From CAVSPO01 sp963730005 (GTDB taxonomy: Bacteria > Actinomycetota > Actinomycetes > Propionibacteriales > Propionibacteriaceae), in contig CAVSPO010000036.1 of the NCBI GenBank assembly GCA_963730005.1, positions 70,542-134,541 on the forward strand: a DNA stretch of 64,000 bases, given 5' to 3'. How positions within the stretch are numbered: position 1 is the stretch's first letter; the number at the start of each line of letters is the position of its first letter. This document shows positions 52,180-59,974 of the stretch, in pieces. Made by a program: the position numbers and the translations under genes. The notes below the pieces were generated by a model. The model ran no database searches. It was not told where the DNA came from and saw only the letters and a list, made by a program, of their open reading frames with translations.

Positions 52180-53643
52180 TCACGGCTGCATGTTCAGGAG
52201 CGGTAGCACGATGCGGGCTGTGGTGCCATGACCCTGTGGGTTGTCGAAGACATCGAATCTTCCGTCCAGATCAGCCACCAGCGTGGACACGATCGACAGA
52301 CCCAGCGAATTGGTGTTCAGCAATTCGAAACCGTCAGGCAGCCCTTTCCCGTCATCAATCACCGCAACCGTCATCATCTCGTCGTCCACCCAGGGGCGCA
52401 CGACCACTGATCCGGACGAGGACGACAGGCCGTGTTCAATCGCGTTCTGGCACAGTTCGGTGATGATCAGTGACAACGAGGTCGCCACTCGTGCCGGCAC
52501 CAGGCCAAAACTGCCCTCCCGGCGGGCCTGCACCTCACCGGTGGTTGACGCGACATCTCCCACCATGTCCAGGATTCGATCCGCCACATCGTCGAATTCC
52601 ACTTGCTCGTCGTAGGTCTGGGACAGCAGCTCGTGCACAACAGCGATCGACTGCACTCGGGCCATGGCGTTCTTGAGCGCCAGCTTGGCCTCTTCGGTGT
52701 GCATGCGCCGTGACTGCAGCCGCAAGAGCGCGGCTACCGTCTGCAGGTTGTTCTTGACGCGATGGTGAATCTCCCGGATTGTGGCGTCCTTGGTGACAAG
52801 CTCGCGTTCCCGGTTGCGCAGAGCCGTGACATCGGCACACAAACACACAAACCCCGCCGGCTCACCTGCCAAGCGCAGTGGTATCACCCGCAGCCGCACG
52901 CTCGCATCGGGCCGGTCCAGTCGCAATTCCACCAGCTGCTGTTCACCGTTGACCGCATCCGATGAGCGCGCCAAGACCTCTACGGGGGCCAACGCGGCGC
53001 TTATCTCCGTCAGGTTTTCCCCCACCAGATCGCCCACCAGGCCCAGGCGCCGATACGCCGACACGGCATTGGGGCTGGCGTAGCTGACGATTCCGTCGCG
53101 GTCGACCCGAAACAGGCCGTCGCCGACCTTCGGGCTCGCCGAAGCCTCGCTCTGGGGATCGAGCGGAAATTCGCCGTTCCAGAGCATGTCGGACAACGCG
53201 GCGGCGACCTCAAGGTAGGTGTCCTCCAGCCCACCGCACACTCGAACGCCCATCTGATTGGCGTGCAGCTCGACCACCGCAATCACGGCGTCATGCCGAA
53301 TCACCGGGATGGCTGTCACTGCCACGGGGATTCCGGACTGGAGCTTGTTGTCACTGGTCGACAGAATCTGCCGGGAAAGATAGGCGCCGGTCACCTGAGA
53401 CTCGGGGTCGTAGGCGATCTCCTCGCCCACGACGTCGTCCTCCAGCGCCGTCGGCCCGGTGCTGGGACGAACCTGGGCGGCAGCCCAGAAGACGTTGTCG
53501 TCTCGGTCGGCCACCCACAGGATGAGGTCGGAGAAGCTGGTGTCAGCCAGCAGGTGCCATTCGCGAATCAGGGCTCGCAGCCAGGTGCGGTCAGCCTCCG
53601 GCAGGTCGGTGTGGGCGTCCAGGACCACGTTCAGCAGCTGCAT
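52180..53643 (-). CDS. pdtaS: Sensor histidine kinase PdtaS
   Basis: A 487-aa cytosolic kinase that signals to the RNA-binding response regulator PdtaR. Domain order: N-terminal GAF (about 1-150), PAS (about 170-270, DGIVSYASPNAVSAYRRL), a HisKA_2-type dimerisation domain with the phospho-His in EIHHRVKNNLQTVAALLRLQ (around 290), and HATPase_c with the N box ELCQNAIEHGL and the G boxes DDGKGLP and NSLGLSIV. The ATG is 7 nt after TAGAGT, so probably leaderless. PdtaR is not in the window. Confidence 0.92.
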   Translation of the reverse strand: MQLLNVVLDAHTDLPEADRTWLRALIREWHLLADTSFSDLILWVADRDDNVFWAAAQVRPSTGPTALEDDVVGEEIAYDPESQVTGAYLSRQILSTSDNKLQSGIPVAVTAIPVIRHDAVIAVVELHANQMGVRVCGGLEDTYLEVAAALSDMLWNGEFPLDPQSEASASPKVGDGLFRVDRDGIVSYASPNAVSAYRRLGLVGDLVGENLTEISAALAPVEVLARSSDAVNGEQQLVELRLDRPDASVRLRVIPLRLAGEPAGFVCLCADVTALRNRERELVTKDATIREIHHRVKNNLQTVAALLRLQSRRMHTEEAKLALKNAMARVQSIAVVHELLSQTYDEQVEFDDVADRILDMVGDVASTTGEVQARREGSFGLVPARVATSLSLIITELCQNAIEHGLSSSSGSVVVRPWVDDEMMTVAVIDDGKGLPDGFELLNTNSLGLSIVSTLVADLDGRFDVFDNPQGHGTTARIVLPLLNMQP

Positions 53644-53650
53644 GGCGTTC

Positions 53651-53656
53651 ACTCTA
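53651..53656 (-). promoter_or_regulatory. -10 hexamer of a probable leaderless pdtaS promoter
   Basis: TAGAGT on the minus strand, 7 nt, then ATG 53643. Confidence 0.5.
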
Positions 53657-53715
53657 GGGCGTCGGTGCCCAGCCTTCGACACCTCACCTCCCCAAGCTCG
53701 CTGCCCGGGTCTGGT

Positions 53716-53744
53716 TTGTCGCTCGACCGCGGTGATGGCAAGAT
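53716..53744 (+). promoter_or_regulatory. Candidate sigma-70-type promoter for bL37
   Basis: TTGTCG (53716-53721), 17-bp spacer, CAAGAT (53739-53744). Each hexamer matches four of six consensus bases. It would give a leader of about 100 nt before ATG 53850. Confidence 0.35.
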
Positions 53745-53849
53745 TGTGCAATGCGTCGCAGGGGCGTCGAGCGAGCTTGGCCCCACACCCTCATGACGCG
53801 GATCTTGACGGGCCGTGCGCATCACCGCCCCAGACTGATGGAGGAACCA

Positions 53850-53930
53850 ATGGGCAAAACCGGTCGTAAGCGTCGCGCTCGTCGCAGGAACGCCGCCAAC
53901 CACGGCAAGCGTCCCACCGCGAGCCACTGA
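53850..53930 (+). CDS. Mini ribosomal protein bL37
   Basis: A 26-residue, extremely basic peptide (MGKTGRKRRARRRNAANHG continuing KRPTASH) with GGAGG 5 nt before the ATG and a strong intrinsic terminator right after. The GRKRRAR...ANHGKRP pattern matches what I remember of bL37, a small 50S protein found by cryo-EM in mycobacterial ribosomes, often encoded near the sigR/whiB1 region. About half of the residues are Arg, Lys or His. Too short for statistical support, but the signals on both sides are convincing. Confidence 0.82.
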   Translation: MGKTGRKRRARRRNAANHGKRPTASH

Positions 53931-53944
53931 GTTCGAGCAGTGTG

Positions 53945-53977
53945 AAACCCCTCACGCCCTGGGCGTGAGGGGTTTTT
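53945..53977 (+). terminator. Intrinsic terminator of bL37
   Basis: An 11-bp stem CCCCTCACGCC/GGCGTGAGGGG with loop CTG, followed by TTTTT; the clearest classic terminator in the window. An A-rich left flank lets it work weakly for the convergent rsrA too. Confidence 0.93.
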
Positions 53978-53991
53978 CCATTGTCAGTTCC

Positions 53992-54270
53992 TTACGGAGT
54001 CGGCCCGTTGATCGTGATGCTCAAGCGCGAAATGCGTGCCCGCAGCCCGCTGGAGGCGTGCTCGGCATGGCAACAACGACGGATCATTGTGGTGATCATC
54101 TGCTCAATCTCGTAATTGTCCATACAGCTCTCGCAGGCCATCAGATGGGATCGAATCTCGTCAGCGCTGGAATCGTCCAGTTCACCGTGCAGGAAGGCCT
54201 GCGCCTGACTGATCGCAAGCTCGCATGCCTCGTCAGGACCGTGGACGTGGCCAATGGTCAGCTCAGTCAT
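53992..54270 (-). CDS. rsrA: Zinc anti-sigma factor of the RsrA/RshA type
   Basis: A 92-aa redox-sensitive anti-sigma factor that holds SigR until disulfide stress releases zinc. The ZAS motif is visible as HLMACESC (HxxxCxxC) with the upstream His/Cys ligands in HVHGPDEACELA, and a further CC pair in RRCCH. ATG 54270 has AAGGAGGG 5-6 nt upstream and lies 8 bp inside the sigR end, so the pair is translationally coupled. Confidence 0.9.
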   Translation of the reverse strand: MTELTIGHVHGPDEACELAISQAQAFLHGELDDSSADEIRSHLMACESCMDNYEIEQMITTMIRRCCHAEHASSGLRARISRLSITINGPTP

Positions 54271-54961
54271 CAACACCCTCCTTACCACTTCCCAGTTCTG
54301 CGGCAGAGCCGCCAAGGCCAATTCCGGCAGAGCCGCCGAGGCCAATTCCCAGTTCTGCGGCGTAGCCGGCGAGCAGCTTACGCAGTTGCGCCCGCCCGCG
54401 GTTGAGTCGGCTCATCACCGTGCCTATTGGTGTGCCCATGATGGTGGCAATCTCCTTGTAGGAGAAGCCGTCGACGTCCGCCAGCAACACAGCCTGGCGG
54501 AAGTCGGGAGACAACGAGTTGAGCGCCTCGGTGACGATCGAATCCGGCATCATGCTCAGGGCCTCGGCCTCTGCCGAAGGCAGACCCGTCGAGTCATGAG
54601 ACGCGGCCCGGGCCAGCTGCCAGTCGGCGATGTCCTCACCGTTGCCGGTCTGTGGCTGACGCTGCGCCTTGCGGTAGCTGTTGATGTACGTGTTCGTGAG
54701 GATTCGGTACAGCCAGGCCTTCAGATTCGTGCCGGGACGGAACTGCTTGAACGAAGCAAAGGCCTTGGCGTAGGTCTCCTGAACCACATCTTCAGCGTCA
54801 GTGGGGTTGCGCGTCATCCGCAACGCGGCGCCGTAGAGCTGATCGATGTACTCAATTGCGTCACGCTCGAAGCGTGCGGCGCGTTCTTCGTCGGTTTCGG
54901 TGTCACGCACGTCAACAGGGTCGGCCGTTGGTGCGCTGGCGGCATCTCGTTTCGTGGTCAT
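54263..54961 (-). CDS. sigR: ECF sigma factor SigR/SigH (thiol-oxidative stress)
   Basis: 232 aa. Region 2 is DAIEYIDQLYGAALRMTRNPTDAEDVVQETYAKAFASFKQF; region 4 is LNSLSPDFRQAVLLADVDGFSYKEIATIMGTPIGTVMSRLNRGRAQLRKLL. This is the SigR/SigH/SigE group controlled by ZAS anti-sigma factors. Beyond region 4 there is an unusual tail of about 30 residues (AAELG, then IGLGGSAG and IGLGGSAAELG) encoded by 24-bp DNA repeats. ATG 54961 is preceded at 8 nt by TATGGT. The start region lies inside a palindrome that is repeated 30 bp upstream. An ATG in the upstream repeat (54991) is in frame and would add ten residues. Confidence 0.92.
   Translation of the reverse strand: MTTKRDAASAPTADPVDVRDTETDEERAARFERDAIEYIDQLYGAALRMTRNPTDAEDVVQETYAKAFASFKQFRPGTNLKAWLYRILTNTYINSYRKAQRQPQTGNGEDIADWQLARAASHDSTGLPSAEAEALSMMPDSIVTEALNSLSPDFRQAVLLADVDGFSYKEIATIMGTPIGTVMSRLNRGRAQLRKLLAGYAAELGIGLGGSAGIGLGGSAAELGSGKEGVDD
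54289..54362 (-). repeat. Tandem 24-bp repeats encoding the glycine-rich SigR tail
   Basis: Two 24-bp units (54301-54324 and 54325-54348) differ at one base and encode IGLGGSA twice. They are bounded on both sides by an identical 16-bp sequence TTCCCAGTTCTGCGGC (54289-54304 and 54347-54362), which encodes the flanking AAELG copies. The unit length is a multiple of three, so copy number could change without a frameshift. Confidence 0.9.
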
Positions 54962-54973
54962 CAAAAATGACCA
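54955..54973. promoter_or_regulatory. Palindrome over the sigR start codon and -10
   Basis: TGGTCAT-CAAAA-ATGACCA: perfect 7-bp arms around 5 nt. The left arm contains the sigR ATG (54959-54961) and the right arm overlaps the TATGGT -10 candidate (54970-54975, minus strand). It looks like an operator for a dimeric regulator. Confidence 0.6.
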
Positions 54974-55015
54974 TATCGAACCAGAGGTCATCAAAGGTGA
55001 CCATTTCGAACCGAA
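54956..55015. repeat. Direct 30-bp duplication at the sigR 5' end
   Basis: Copies 54956-54985 and 54986-55015 agree at 25 of 30 positions. Each has the dyad followed by TCGAACC. The duplication is in frame and carries a second ATG-ACC at 54991-54986 on the minus strand. Confidence 0.85.
54986..55002. promoter_or_regulatory. Second, imperfect copy of the sigR dyad
   Basis: GGTCA-TCAAAGG-TGACC, 5-bp arms, centred 30 bp (about three helical turns) from the first dyad, suitable for cooperative binding on one DNA face. Confidence 0.5.
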
Positions 55016-55169
55016 GGGTTCCTGTGCGATCGTGGCTGGCCACTGCGCAGCAACCCAGCCTGAGCTGGCACCGAGGGTCAGGAAGCTGCTACCTGAGCTC
55101 GTGCCACCGGCCACCGGTCTGGTGAGGACTGCTGTCGACATGGGGGTAGAACCCCACGAGGAGCAGGCT

Positions 55170-55976
55170 TTATTCCGCGGCGTCCTGTTTCCCCGACAGG
55201 CGGGACGTCGCCGGCCCTGGCACTTGACCGGAGTCACGGAGCGGCTCGACCAATTGCGGGCCGTCATTGCGCACGTTGCTGACCAGCGTCGAGACGGCGT
55301 ACGCCGCCATCTCACCGGGCTGGGGAACGTGCACGAGCTCCATCGCGGCGGCCGCGTCGCTCAGGCGGGGGTCGAGCCAGTCCCCCCAGTCCTGCGGTGC
55401 GACCTGAACCGGCATCCGGTCATGGATCATCCCCGGTTCACCCACGGCGTCTGTGGTGAGGATGCTGCAACTGACCAGCCAAGGGTCCACCCCACTGCTG
55501 GCGGCCGGGTCCTTCCAGAATTCGTACAGACCGGCCATCACCATCAAGCCACCATCGGCGGGATGGATGAAATAAGGCTGCTTGCGAGGTCTGCCGCCGG
55601 CCGCGGGCTGAGCCAACCACTCGTAGTAGCCATCGGCTGGCAACAGGCAGCGCCGCTCGGCGACGGCCTTGCGGAAGGCCGGCTTGACTGCGACGGTCTC
55701 CAGGCGGGCGTTGATCATTCTGGCAGCGCCGGCGGCGCTTCTGGACCAACTCGGCACCAGCCCCCAGGAAAGGCCCACCAGCCGCCGGACCCGGCCGCCG
55801 GTATCGTCTGCCCGCTCAAGAACTGCCGGCACGGAATCGGTGGGTGCGATGTTCCAGCGCGGCGCCAGCCACGGTTCGTCCCTTCTCGCAGGATGGTCTC
55901 GGGAACCCACCACATCCACCTGGAACAACTCGACGAGTTCATCCCTGCTCGCTGACGCTGCGTACCTGCCGCACAT
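55170..55976 (-). CDS. SOS response-associated peptidase (SRAP/YedK/HMCES)
   Basis: 268 aa. Forms a stable crosslink with abasic sites in single-stranded DNA through the N-terminal Cys. MCGRYAAS puts the catalytic Cys at position 2 after Met removal. PRWNIAPTDSVPAV, LSWGLVPSW, INARLETV, PADGYYEW (Glu) and GMIHDRMPV (His) complete the active site. The ATG is 7 nt after TAGCTT on the minus strand. Upstream of sigR and divergent from the DoxX-like gene. Confidence 0.93.
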   Translation of the reverse strand: MCGRYAASASRDELVELFQVDVVGSRDHPARRDEPWLAPRWNIAPTDSVPAVLERADDTGGRVRRLVGLSWGLVPSWSRSAAGAARMINARLETVAVKPAFRKAVAERRCLLPADGYYEWLAQPAAGGRPRKQPYFIHPADGGLMVMAGLYEFWKDPAASSGVDPWLVSCSILTTDAVGEPGMIHDRMPVQVAPQDWGDWLDPRLSDAAAAMELVHVPQPGEMAAYAVSTLVSNVRNDGPQLVEPLRDSGQVPGPATSRLSGKQDAAE

Positions 55977-55983
55977 GCCCTTC

Positions 55984-55989
55984 AAGCTA
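55984..55989 (-). promoter_or_regulatory. -10 hexamer of a probable leaderless SRAP promoter
   Basis: TAGCTT on the minus strand, 7 nt, then ATG 55976. Confidence 0.45.
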
Positions 55990-56098
55990 GTCCGTGTGGC
56001 AAATCCAGCCCGCGTCATCCCTTCCCCAGGGGCTGGGCTCCGGCCACATGTTGTGCCTGGCATCGTCAAAAGGGTGCCTGACGCGGTAGGAATGACCC

Positions 56099-56701
56099 AT
56101 GACACTCGTACGCTTCGCAGGTCGCGCGCTCTTCTCGTCGTTCTTCGTCGCAGACGGCCTTCAGTCGGCTGCCAACCCTGACCGGTACGTCGCCGAGGTG
56201 CAGCGCACGATGGATGCCGTGCTGCCCGTCGCGCGCAACATCCTTCCCGAGGCGGCAGCCGCCAAACTACCGGACGACACCCGAACCTGGGTTCGGATCC
56301 TGGGCGGAGTGCAGGTCGCCGCTGGCGCCGCCTACGCCATCGGGGTCCTGCGGCGCCCGGCTGCGGCGATGTTGACCCTGGCCACCATCCCGCACGTGGT
56401 GGGCTCGCTGCCGTCGCGCACGGTGCCTGTCGCCGAACGCCAGCGCAGTTACGGGAACCTCACCCGCAATCTGGCCCTGCTGGGCGCAGGCGTCATCGCG
56501 ACGCAGGACACCGAGGGCCGGCCCAGCCTGCTGTGGCGCGCCGCCATGGGCGTCGGGCAGCTCGGCACCAAGGCCGAGTACGGGCGCGCGCGGGTCGCCG
56601 ACAAGGGCCGGCTGGCCAAGGCCAACCTGCGTCAAGCAGAAGTGCTGGCCGAGCTGGCAGCCACTCGTACGGTGAGCAAGGCCAAGGACGTGCTGCGCTG
56701 A
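56099..56701 (+). CDS. DoxX-family membrane protein
   Basis: 200 aa. VRFAGRALFSSFFVADGLQ at the N-terminus, RILGGVQVAAGAAYAIG and TLATIPHVVGSL give the four-helix DoxX-like core. The C-terminal 60 residues are soluble and basic. DoxX relatives take part in membrane redox or sulfur handling, including a mycobacterial oxidoreductase complex; the role here is unknown. AGGA lies 7 nt before the ATG. It ends 8 bp before aroA. Confidence 0.8.
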   Translation: MTLVRFAGRALFSSFFVADGLQSAANPDRYVAEVQRTMDAVLPVARNILPEAAAAKLPDDTRTWVRILGGVQVAAGAAYAIGVLRRPAAAMLTLATIPHVVGSLPSRTVPVAERQRSYGNLTRNLALLGAGVIATQDTEGRPSLLWRAAMGVGQLGTKAEYGRARVADKGRLAKANLRQAEVLAELAATRTVSKAKDVLR

Positions 56702-56709
56702 GTACTCCG

Positions 56710-58029
56710 ATGGCCGATTCCCTTGGGCAGCCCTGGCCTGCGCCCCACTCACTGCGACCGCTGCACGCTGTTGCCCCGGTGCCTGGTTCGAAGTCGGAGA
56801 CCAACCGCGCCCTCGTGCTTGCAGCACTGTCGACGGGCCCGTCGCACCTGCGGGGGGCGCTGTTTGCCCGCGACACGGAACTGATGATGACAGCCTTGCG
56901 TCGGCTCGGCGTCGGTGTCGACGACTCTGACCGGGACGATGTGCTGGTCACTCCCCCGCCCAACTTCACCCCTTGCCCTGAAGGCATCGACTGCGGTCTG
57001 GCAGGCAACGTGATGCGATTCGTGCCTGCCGTGGCAGCCGTGGCCCCCGGTACGACCGCCTTCTTCGGCGATCCGGCCGCCTCCGCACGCCCGATAGGGC
57101 CCTTGTTGGATGGCCTACGTCAGCTGGGTGTCCAGATCAGCCCTGAGAGCAACCAGCTGCCGTTCCAGCTCACTGCCCCCACCACCCTGACCGGCCGACA
57201 GGTGTCCATCGACGCCTCGGACTCCAGTCAGTTCATCAGCGCCCTGCTGCTTTCCGGTGCCCGCTACCCCCAGGGCCTCGACCTGCGCCACCATGGCGGC
57301 GGCGCAGTACCGTCCGGCCCACACATCACCATGACCGTCCAGATGCTGCGCCAACGCGGCGTCCGGGTCGACGTCGCCGATTCGAATCGCTGGCTGGTCG
57401 CACCCGGCCCGATCCAGGCCCGCGACGTGCACGCAGAGCCGGACCTCACGAACGCCGCTGCCTTCCTCGCGGCAGGGCTGCTCAGCCGCGGTGAGGTGAG
57501 CGTACCGGGCTGGCCGACGACCACCACCCAACCAGGGGCCCAGTTCCTGGCGGTGGCGGCCCGATTCGGCGCCGCGGTCGCCACCACTCCTGGCCGAGCC
57601 ACCGTGGCTTGGCAAGGTCCTTTGCATGGCGTGCAGGTCGACCTGCACGAGGCGAGCGAACTGACCCCGGTGGTGGCTGCGTTGGCGCTGTTCGCGTCTG
57701 GCCCCACAGTGATCAGCGGCGTGGCACACATCAGGGGCCACGAGACCGACAGACTGGCCGCCATCGCAGCCGAACTCGGCGCGCTGGGTGCACAGGTGAA
57801 CGAGCGGCCAGACGGGCTCATCATCCACGGCGTCGGGGAATCGGCCCGTGGGTTGGCGCCCACCCGCGTGTTCCGCTGTCACGCTGACCATCGACTGGCG
57901 CATCTGGGCGCCCTGGTGGGGCTGCGCGTCCCGAACATCGCGCTTGACGACGTCGGTTGCACGGCGAAAACCATGCCCGACTTCCCACAACGCTGGGCGA
58001 GGCTGATGGAACAGGTGGTGGGGTCTTGA
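56710..58029 (+). CDS. aroA: 3-phosphoshikimate 1-carboxyvinyltransferase (EPSP synthase)
   Basis: Shikimate pathway step six, 439 aa. APVPGSKSETNRALVLAA binds PEP and shikimate phosphate; GLAGNVMRFVPAVAA corresponds to the glyphosate-site loop, with Asn where class I enzymes often have GTA; DASDSSQFISALLLSG, EPDLTNAAAFLAAG, HETDRLAAIAAELGALGAQV and DHRLAHLGALVGL follow. ATG 56710 gives the standard start. Followed by rsgA with a 4-bp overlap. The loop differs from E. coli but matches my memory of the mycobacterial-type enzyme. Confidence 0.93.
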   Translation: MADSLGQPWPAPHSLRPLHAVAPVPGSKSETNRALVLAALSTGPSHLRGALFARDTELMMTALRRLGVGVDDSDRDDVLVTPPPNFTPCPEGIDCGLAGNVMRFVPAVAAVAPGTTAFFGDPAASARPIGPLLDGLRQLGVQISPESNQLPFQLTAPTTLTGRQVSIDASDSSQFISALLLSGARYPQGLDLRHHGGGAVPSGPHITMTVQMLRQRGVRVDVADSNRWLVAPGPIQARDVHAEPDLTNAAAFLAAGLLSRGEVSVPGWPTTTTQPGAQFLAVAARFGAAVATTPGRATVAWQGPLHGVQVDLHEASELTPVVAALALFASGPTVISGVAHIRGHETDRLAAIAAELGALGAQVNERPDGLIIHGVGESARGLAPTRVFRCHADHRLAHLGALVGLRVPNIALDDVGCTAKTMPDFPQRWARLMEQVVGS

Positions 58030-59099
58030 GCCCGCGTGCGATGAAGGGGGCGCTGGGACGCAACATCGACGAGGACCACCTGTTTGAACGTCCCGCCAAA
58101 CGTTCCAGGCCGCGCACCAAGGACCGCCCCGACTACTCCGACACGCCCGTGGGTCGAGTGATCACCGTCGACCGCGGCCGCTATCGGTGCATCGTGGATC
58201 CGGCCAGCCCCGAGTCTGTGGCACGATCGCGCCTGGTGACGGCGACCAAGGCTCGCCAGCTCGGCCGCAAGGGCGTCATCATCGGTGACCTGGTGCAGCT
58301 GGACGGTGACACCAGCGGCGACGAGGGCACACTCGCCCGCATCGTCGAGGTCCAGCCGCGCCGCACCGTGTTGCGTCGTACCGCTGACGACACAGACCCA
58401 TTCGAACGCCCGGTGGTGGCCAACGCCGATCAGTTGATGATCGTCACCGCGCTGGCTGACCCGGAGCCCAGGCCGGGCATGATCGACCGGTTGCTGGTGG
58501 CTGCCTTCGACGCGGGTATTCACCCCATCCTGTGCCTGACCAAGGCTGATCTGGCAAGCCCGGACCATCTCATCGCCAGCTACGGCCCGCTGGGCATCGA
58601 CATCGTCGTGACGCTCCCGGGAGCTGATCTCACCCAGGTCCACCGTGTCCTGCACAACCACGTCACCGTGCTGGTCGGACACTCCGGGGTCGGCAAATCG
58701 ACCCTGATCAACGCGCTGATTCCGGGCACCGACCGTGCCATCGGCCACGTCAACGTGGTCACCGGCAAGGGAAGGCAAACCTCCACTTCCGCCATCGCGC
58801 TGGAGCTGCCCGGCGGCGGTTGGGCCATCGACACTCCGGGAGTACGCAGTTTCGGCCTGAGCCACGTGCGACCCGCATCCTTTCTCGGGGCCTTCCCTGA
58901 TCTTGCGAACCTCACGGCCAATTGCCCCCGCGGCTGCCAGCACACTGCCGGTGCCCCGGAGTGCGCGCTGGACGCAGCCGTGGCCACGGGACAACTCAGC
59001 GCCGAGCGTCTGGTGTCTCTTCGACGGATGCTGGTGGCGGTGCAGGACAACGATCGACGCGTGTCCGGCCGGGCTGCCACTGCCCCGCCGGTACCGTAG
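58026..59099 (+). CDS. rsgA: Small-subunit biogenesis GTPase RsgA
   Basis: 357 aa, a circularly permuted GTPase that checks the 30S decoding centre. The OB domain comes first, then G4 LTKADL, G1 GHSGVGKSTL, G3 DTPGVRSFG, and a C-terminal zinc knuckle CPRGCQHTAGAPEC. Start TTG 58026 overlaps the aroA stop (TTGA) and yields LSPRAMK, like the SPR start of mycobacterial homologues; ATG 58041 is an alternative. Confidence 0.93.
   Translation: MSPRAMKGALGRNIDEDHLFERPAKRSRPRTKDRPDYSDTPVGRVITVDRGRYRCIVDPASPESVARSRLVTATKARQLGRKGVIIGDLVQLDGDTSGDEGTLARIVEVQPRRTVLRRTADDTDPFERPVVANADQLMIVTALADPEPRPGMIDRLLVAAFDAGIHPILCLTKADLASPDHLIASYGPLGIDIVVTLPGADLTQVHRVLHNHVTVLVGHSGVGKSTLINALIPGTDRAIGHVNVVTGKGRQTSTSAIALELPGGGWAIDTPGVRSFGLSHVRPASFLGAFPDLANLTANCPRGCQHTAGAPECALDAAVATGQLSAERLVSLRRMLVAVQDNDRRVSGRAATAPPVP
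59092..59097 (+). promoter_or_regulatory. -10 hexamer of a probable leaderless hisN promoter
   Basis: TACCGT, 7 nt, then ATG 59105. It overlaps the end of rsgA, so hisN may also be read from the aroA-rsgA message. Confidence 0.4.
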
Positions 59100-59104
59100 A
59101 GCGC

Positions 59105-59935
59105 ATGGCATCGAGGGACTACACGGACGACCTGCGGCTGGCGCACCTGATCGCGGACAACGCAGATTCGATCACGATGAAGCGCTTCCGGGCGTCCGAC
59201 CTGCGGGTGCGCACCAAAGCAGACAACACTGCCGTCAGCGACGCCGACCGGGCTGTTGAAGAGGCGGCACGGCGCACACTGGGGACGGCCAGGCCTCGTG
59301 ACGCGGTGCATGGCGAGGAGATGGACGACACCGGTTGGGGGGCTCGTCGCTGGGTCATCGACCCGATTGACGGCACCGCCAACTACGTTCGTGGTGTGCC
59401 GGTGTGGGCAAGCCTGATCGCCCTGATGGTGGACGGCTCGACCCGGGTGGGTCTGGTCAGCGCACCCGCTCTGAACCGCCGCTGGTGGGCCGCTGAAGGC
59501 GGCGGTGCATTCACCGGCCGGACGCTGCTCAATTCCAGTCCGATCCACGTCTCCCAGGTGGACCACGTCAGCGACGCCTTCCTTTCATATTCGTCGATCC
59601 CTGGCTGGATCAGTGCCGGACGCGGTCAGCAGTTCGTCGACCTGATGCGGGATTGCGCCCGTACCCGCGCCTTCGGCGACTTCTGGAGCTACATGATGGT
59701 GGCCGAGGGTGCCGTCGACCTGGCATGCGAACCCGACTTGTCGCTGCACGACATGGCCGCACTCGACATCATCGTGCGCGAGGCCGGCGGACGCTTCACG
59801 AATCTGGACGGCAACCCCGGCCCGTGCGGCCCTGGCGCGCTGGCCACCAACGGCGTCCTGCATGAGCAGGTGCTGCGGATGCTGGCCAGCTACGACGACT
59901 TGGAGGAATACGAGGAGACCGCGCCAATCTCCTGA
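59105..59935 (+). CDS. hisN: Histidinol-phosphatase, inositol monophosphatase family (HisN)
   Basis: 276 aa. Metal-binding motifs are GEEMDD, WVIDPIDGTANYVRGVPVW and the late LHDMAALDIIVREAGGRFTNLDG. Starts MASRDYTDDLRLAHLIADNAD with KADNTAVSDADRAVE, which fits the actinobacterial HisN subgroup beside rsgA and aroA. It dephosphorylates histidinol phosphate, though some homologues act on inositol phosphates. Its last codons form part of a terminator hairpin. Confidence 0.88.
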   Translation: MASRDYTDDLRLAHLIADNADSITMKRFRASDLRVRTKADNTAVSDADRAVEEAARRTLGTARPRDAVHGEEMDDTGWGARRWVIDPIDGTANYVRGVPVWASLIALMVDGSTRVGLVSAPALNRRWWAAEGGGAFTGRTLLNSSPIHVSQVDHVSDAFLSYSSIPGWISAGRGQQFVDLMRDCARTRAFGDFWSYMMVAEGAVDLACEPDLSLHDMAALDIIVREAGGRFTNLDGNPGPCGPGALATNGVLHEQVLRMLASYDDLEEYEETAPIS

Positions 59936-59946
59936 CGCGGTCTCCT
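59913..59946. terminator. Terminator overlapping the hisN 3' end
   Basis: A perfect 11-bp stem AGGAGACCGCG/CGCGGTCTCCT with a 12-nt loop that contains the hisN stop codon (59933-59935). The left arm is coding. It ends 28 bp before the convergent serA stop and may act on both. Confidence 0.75.
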
Positions 59947-59974
59947 GGAACGATGGTCTGGCATCGCGGGGTGG

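Noticed and set aside
54846..55955. 369-codon plus-strand open frame opposite the SRAP gene
   Set aside because: The opposite strand encodes an SRAP protein with Cys2, Glu and His active-site residues; this frame has no motif.
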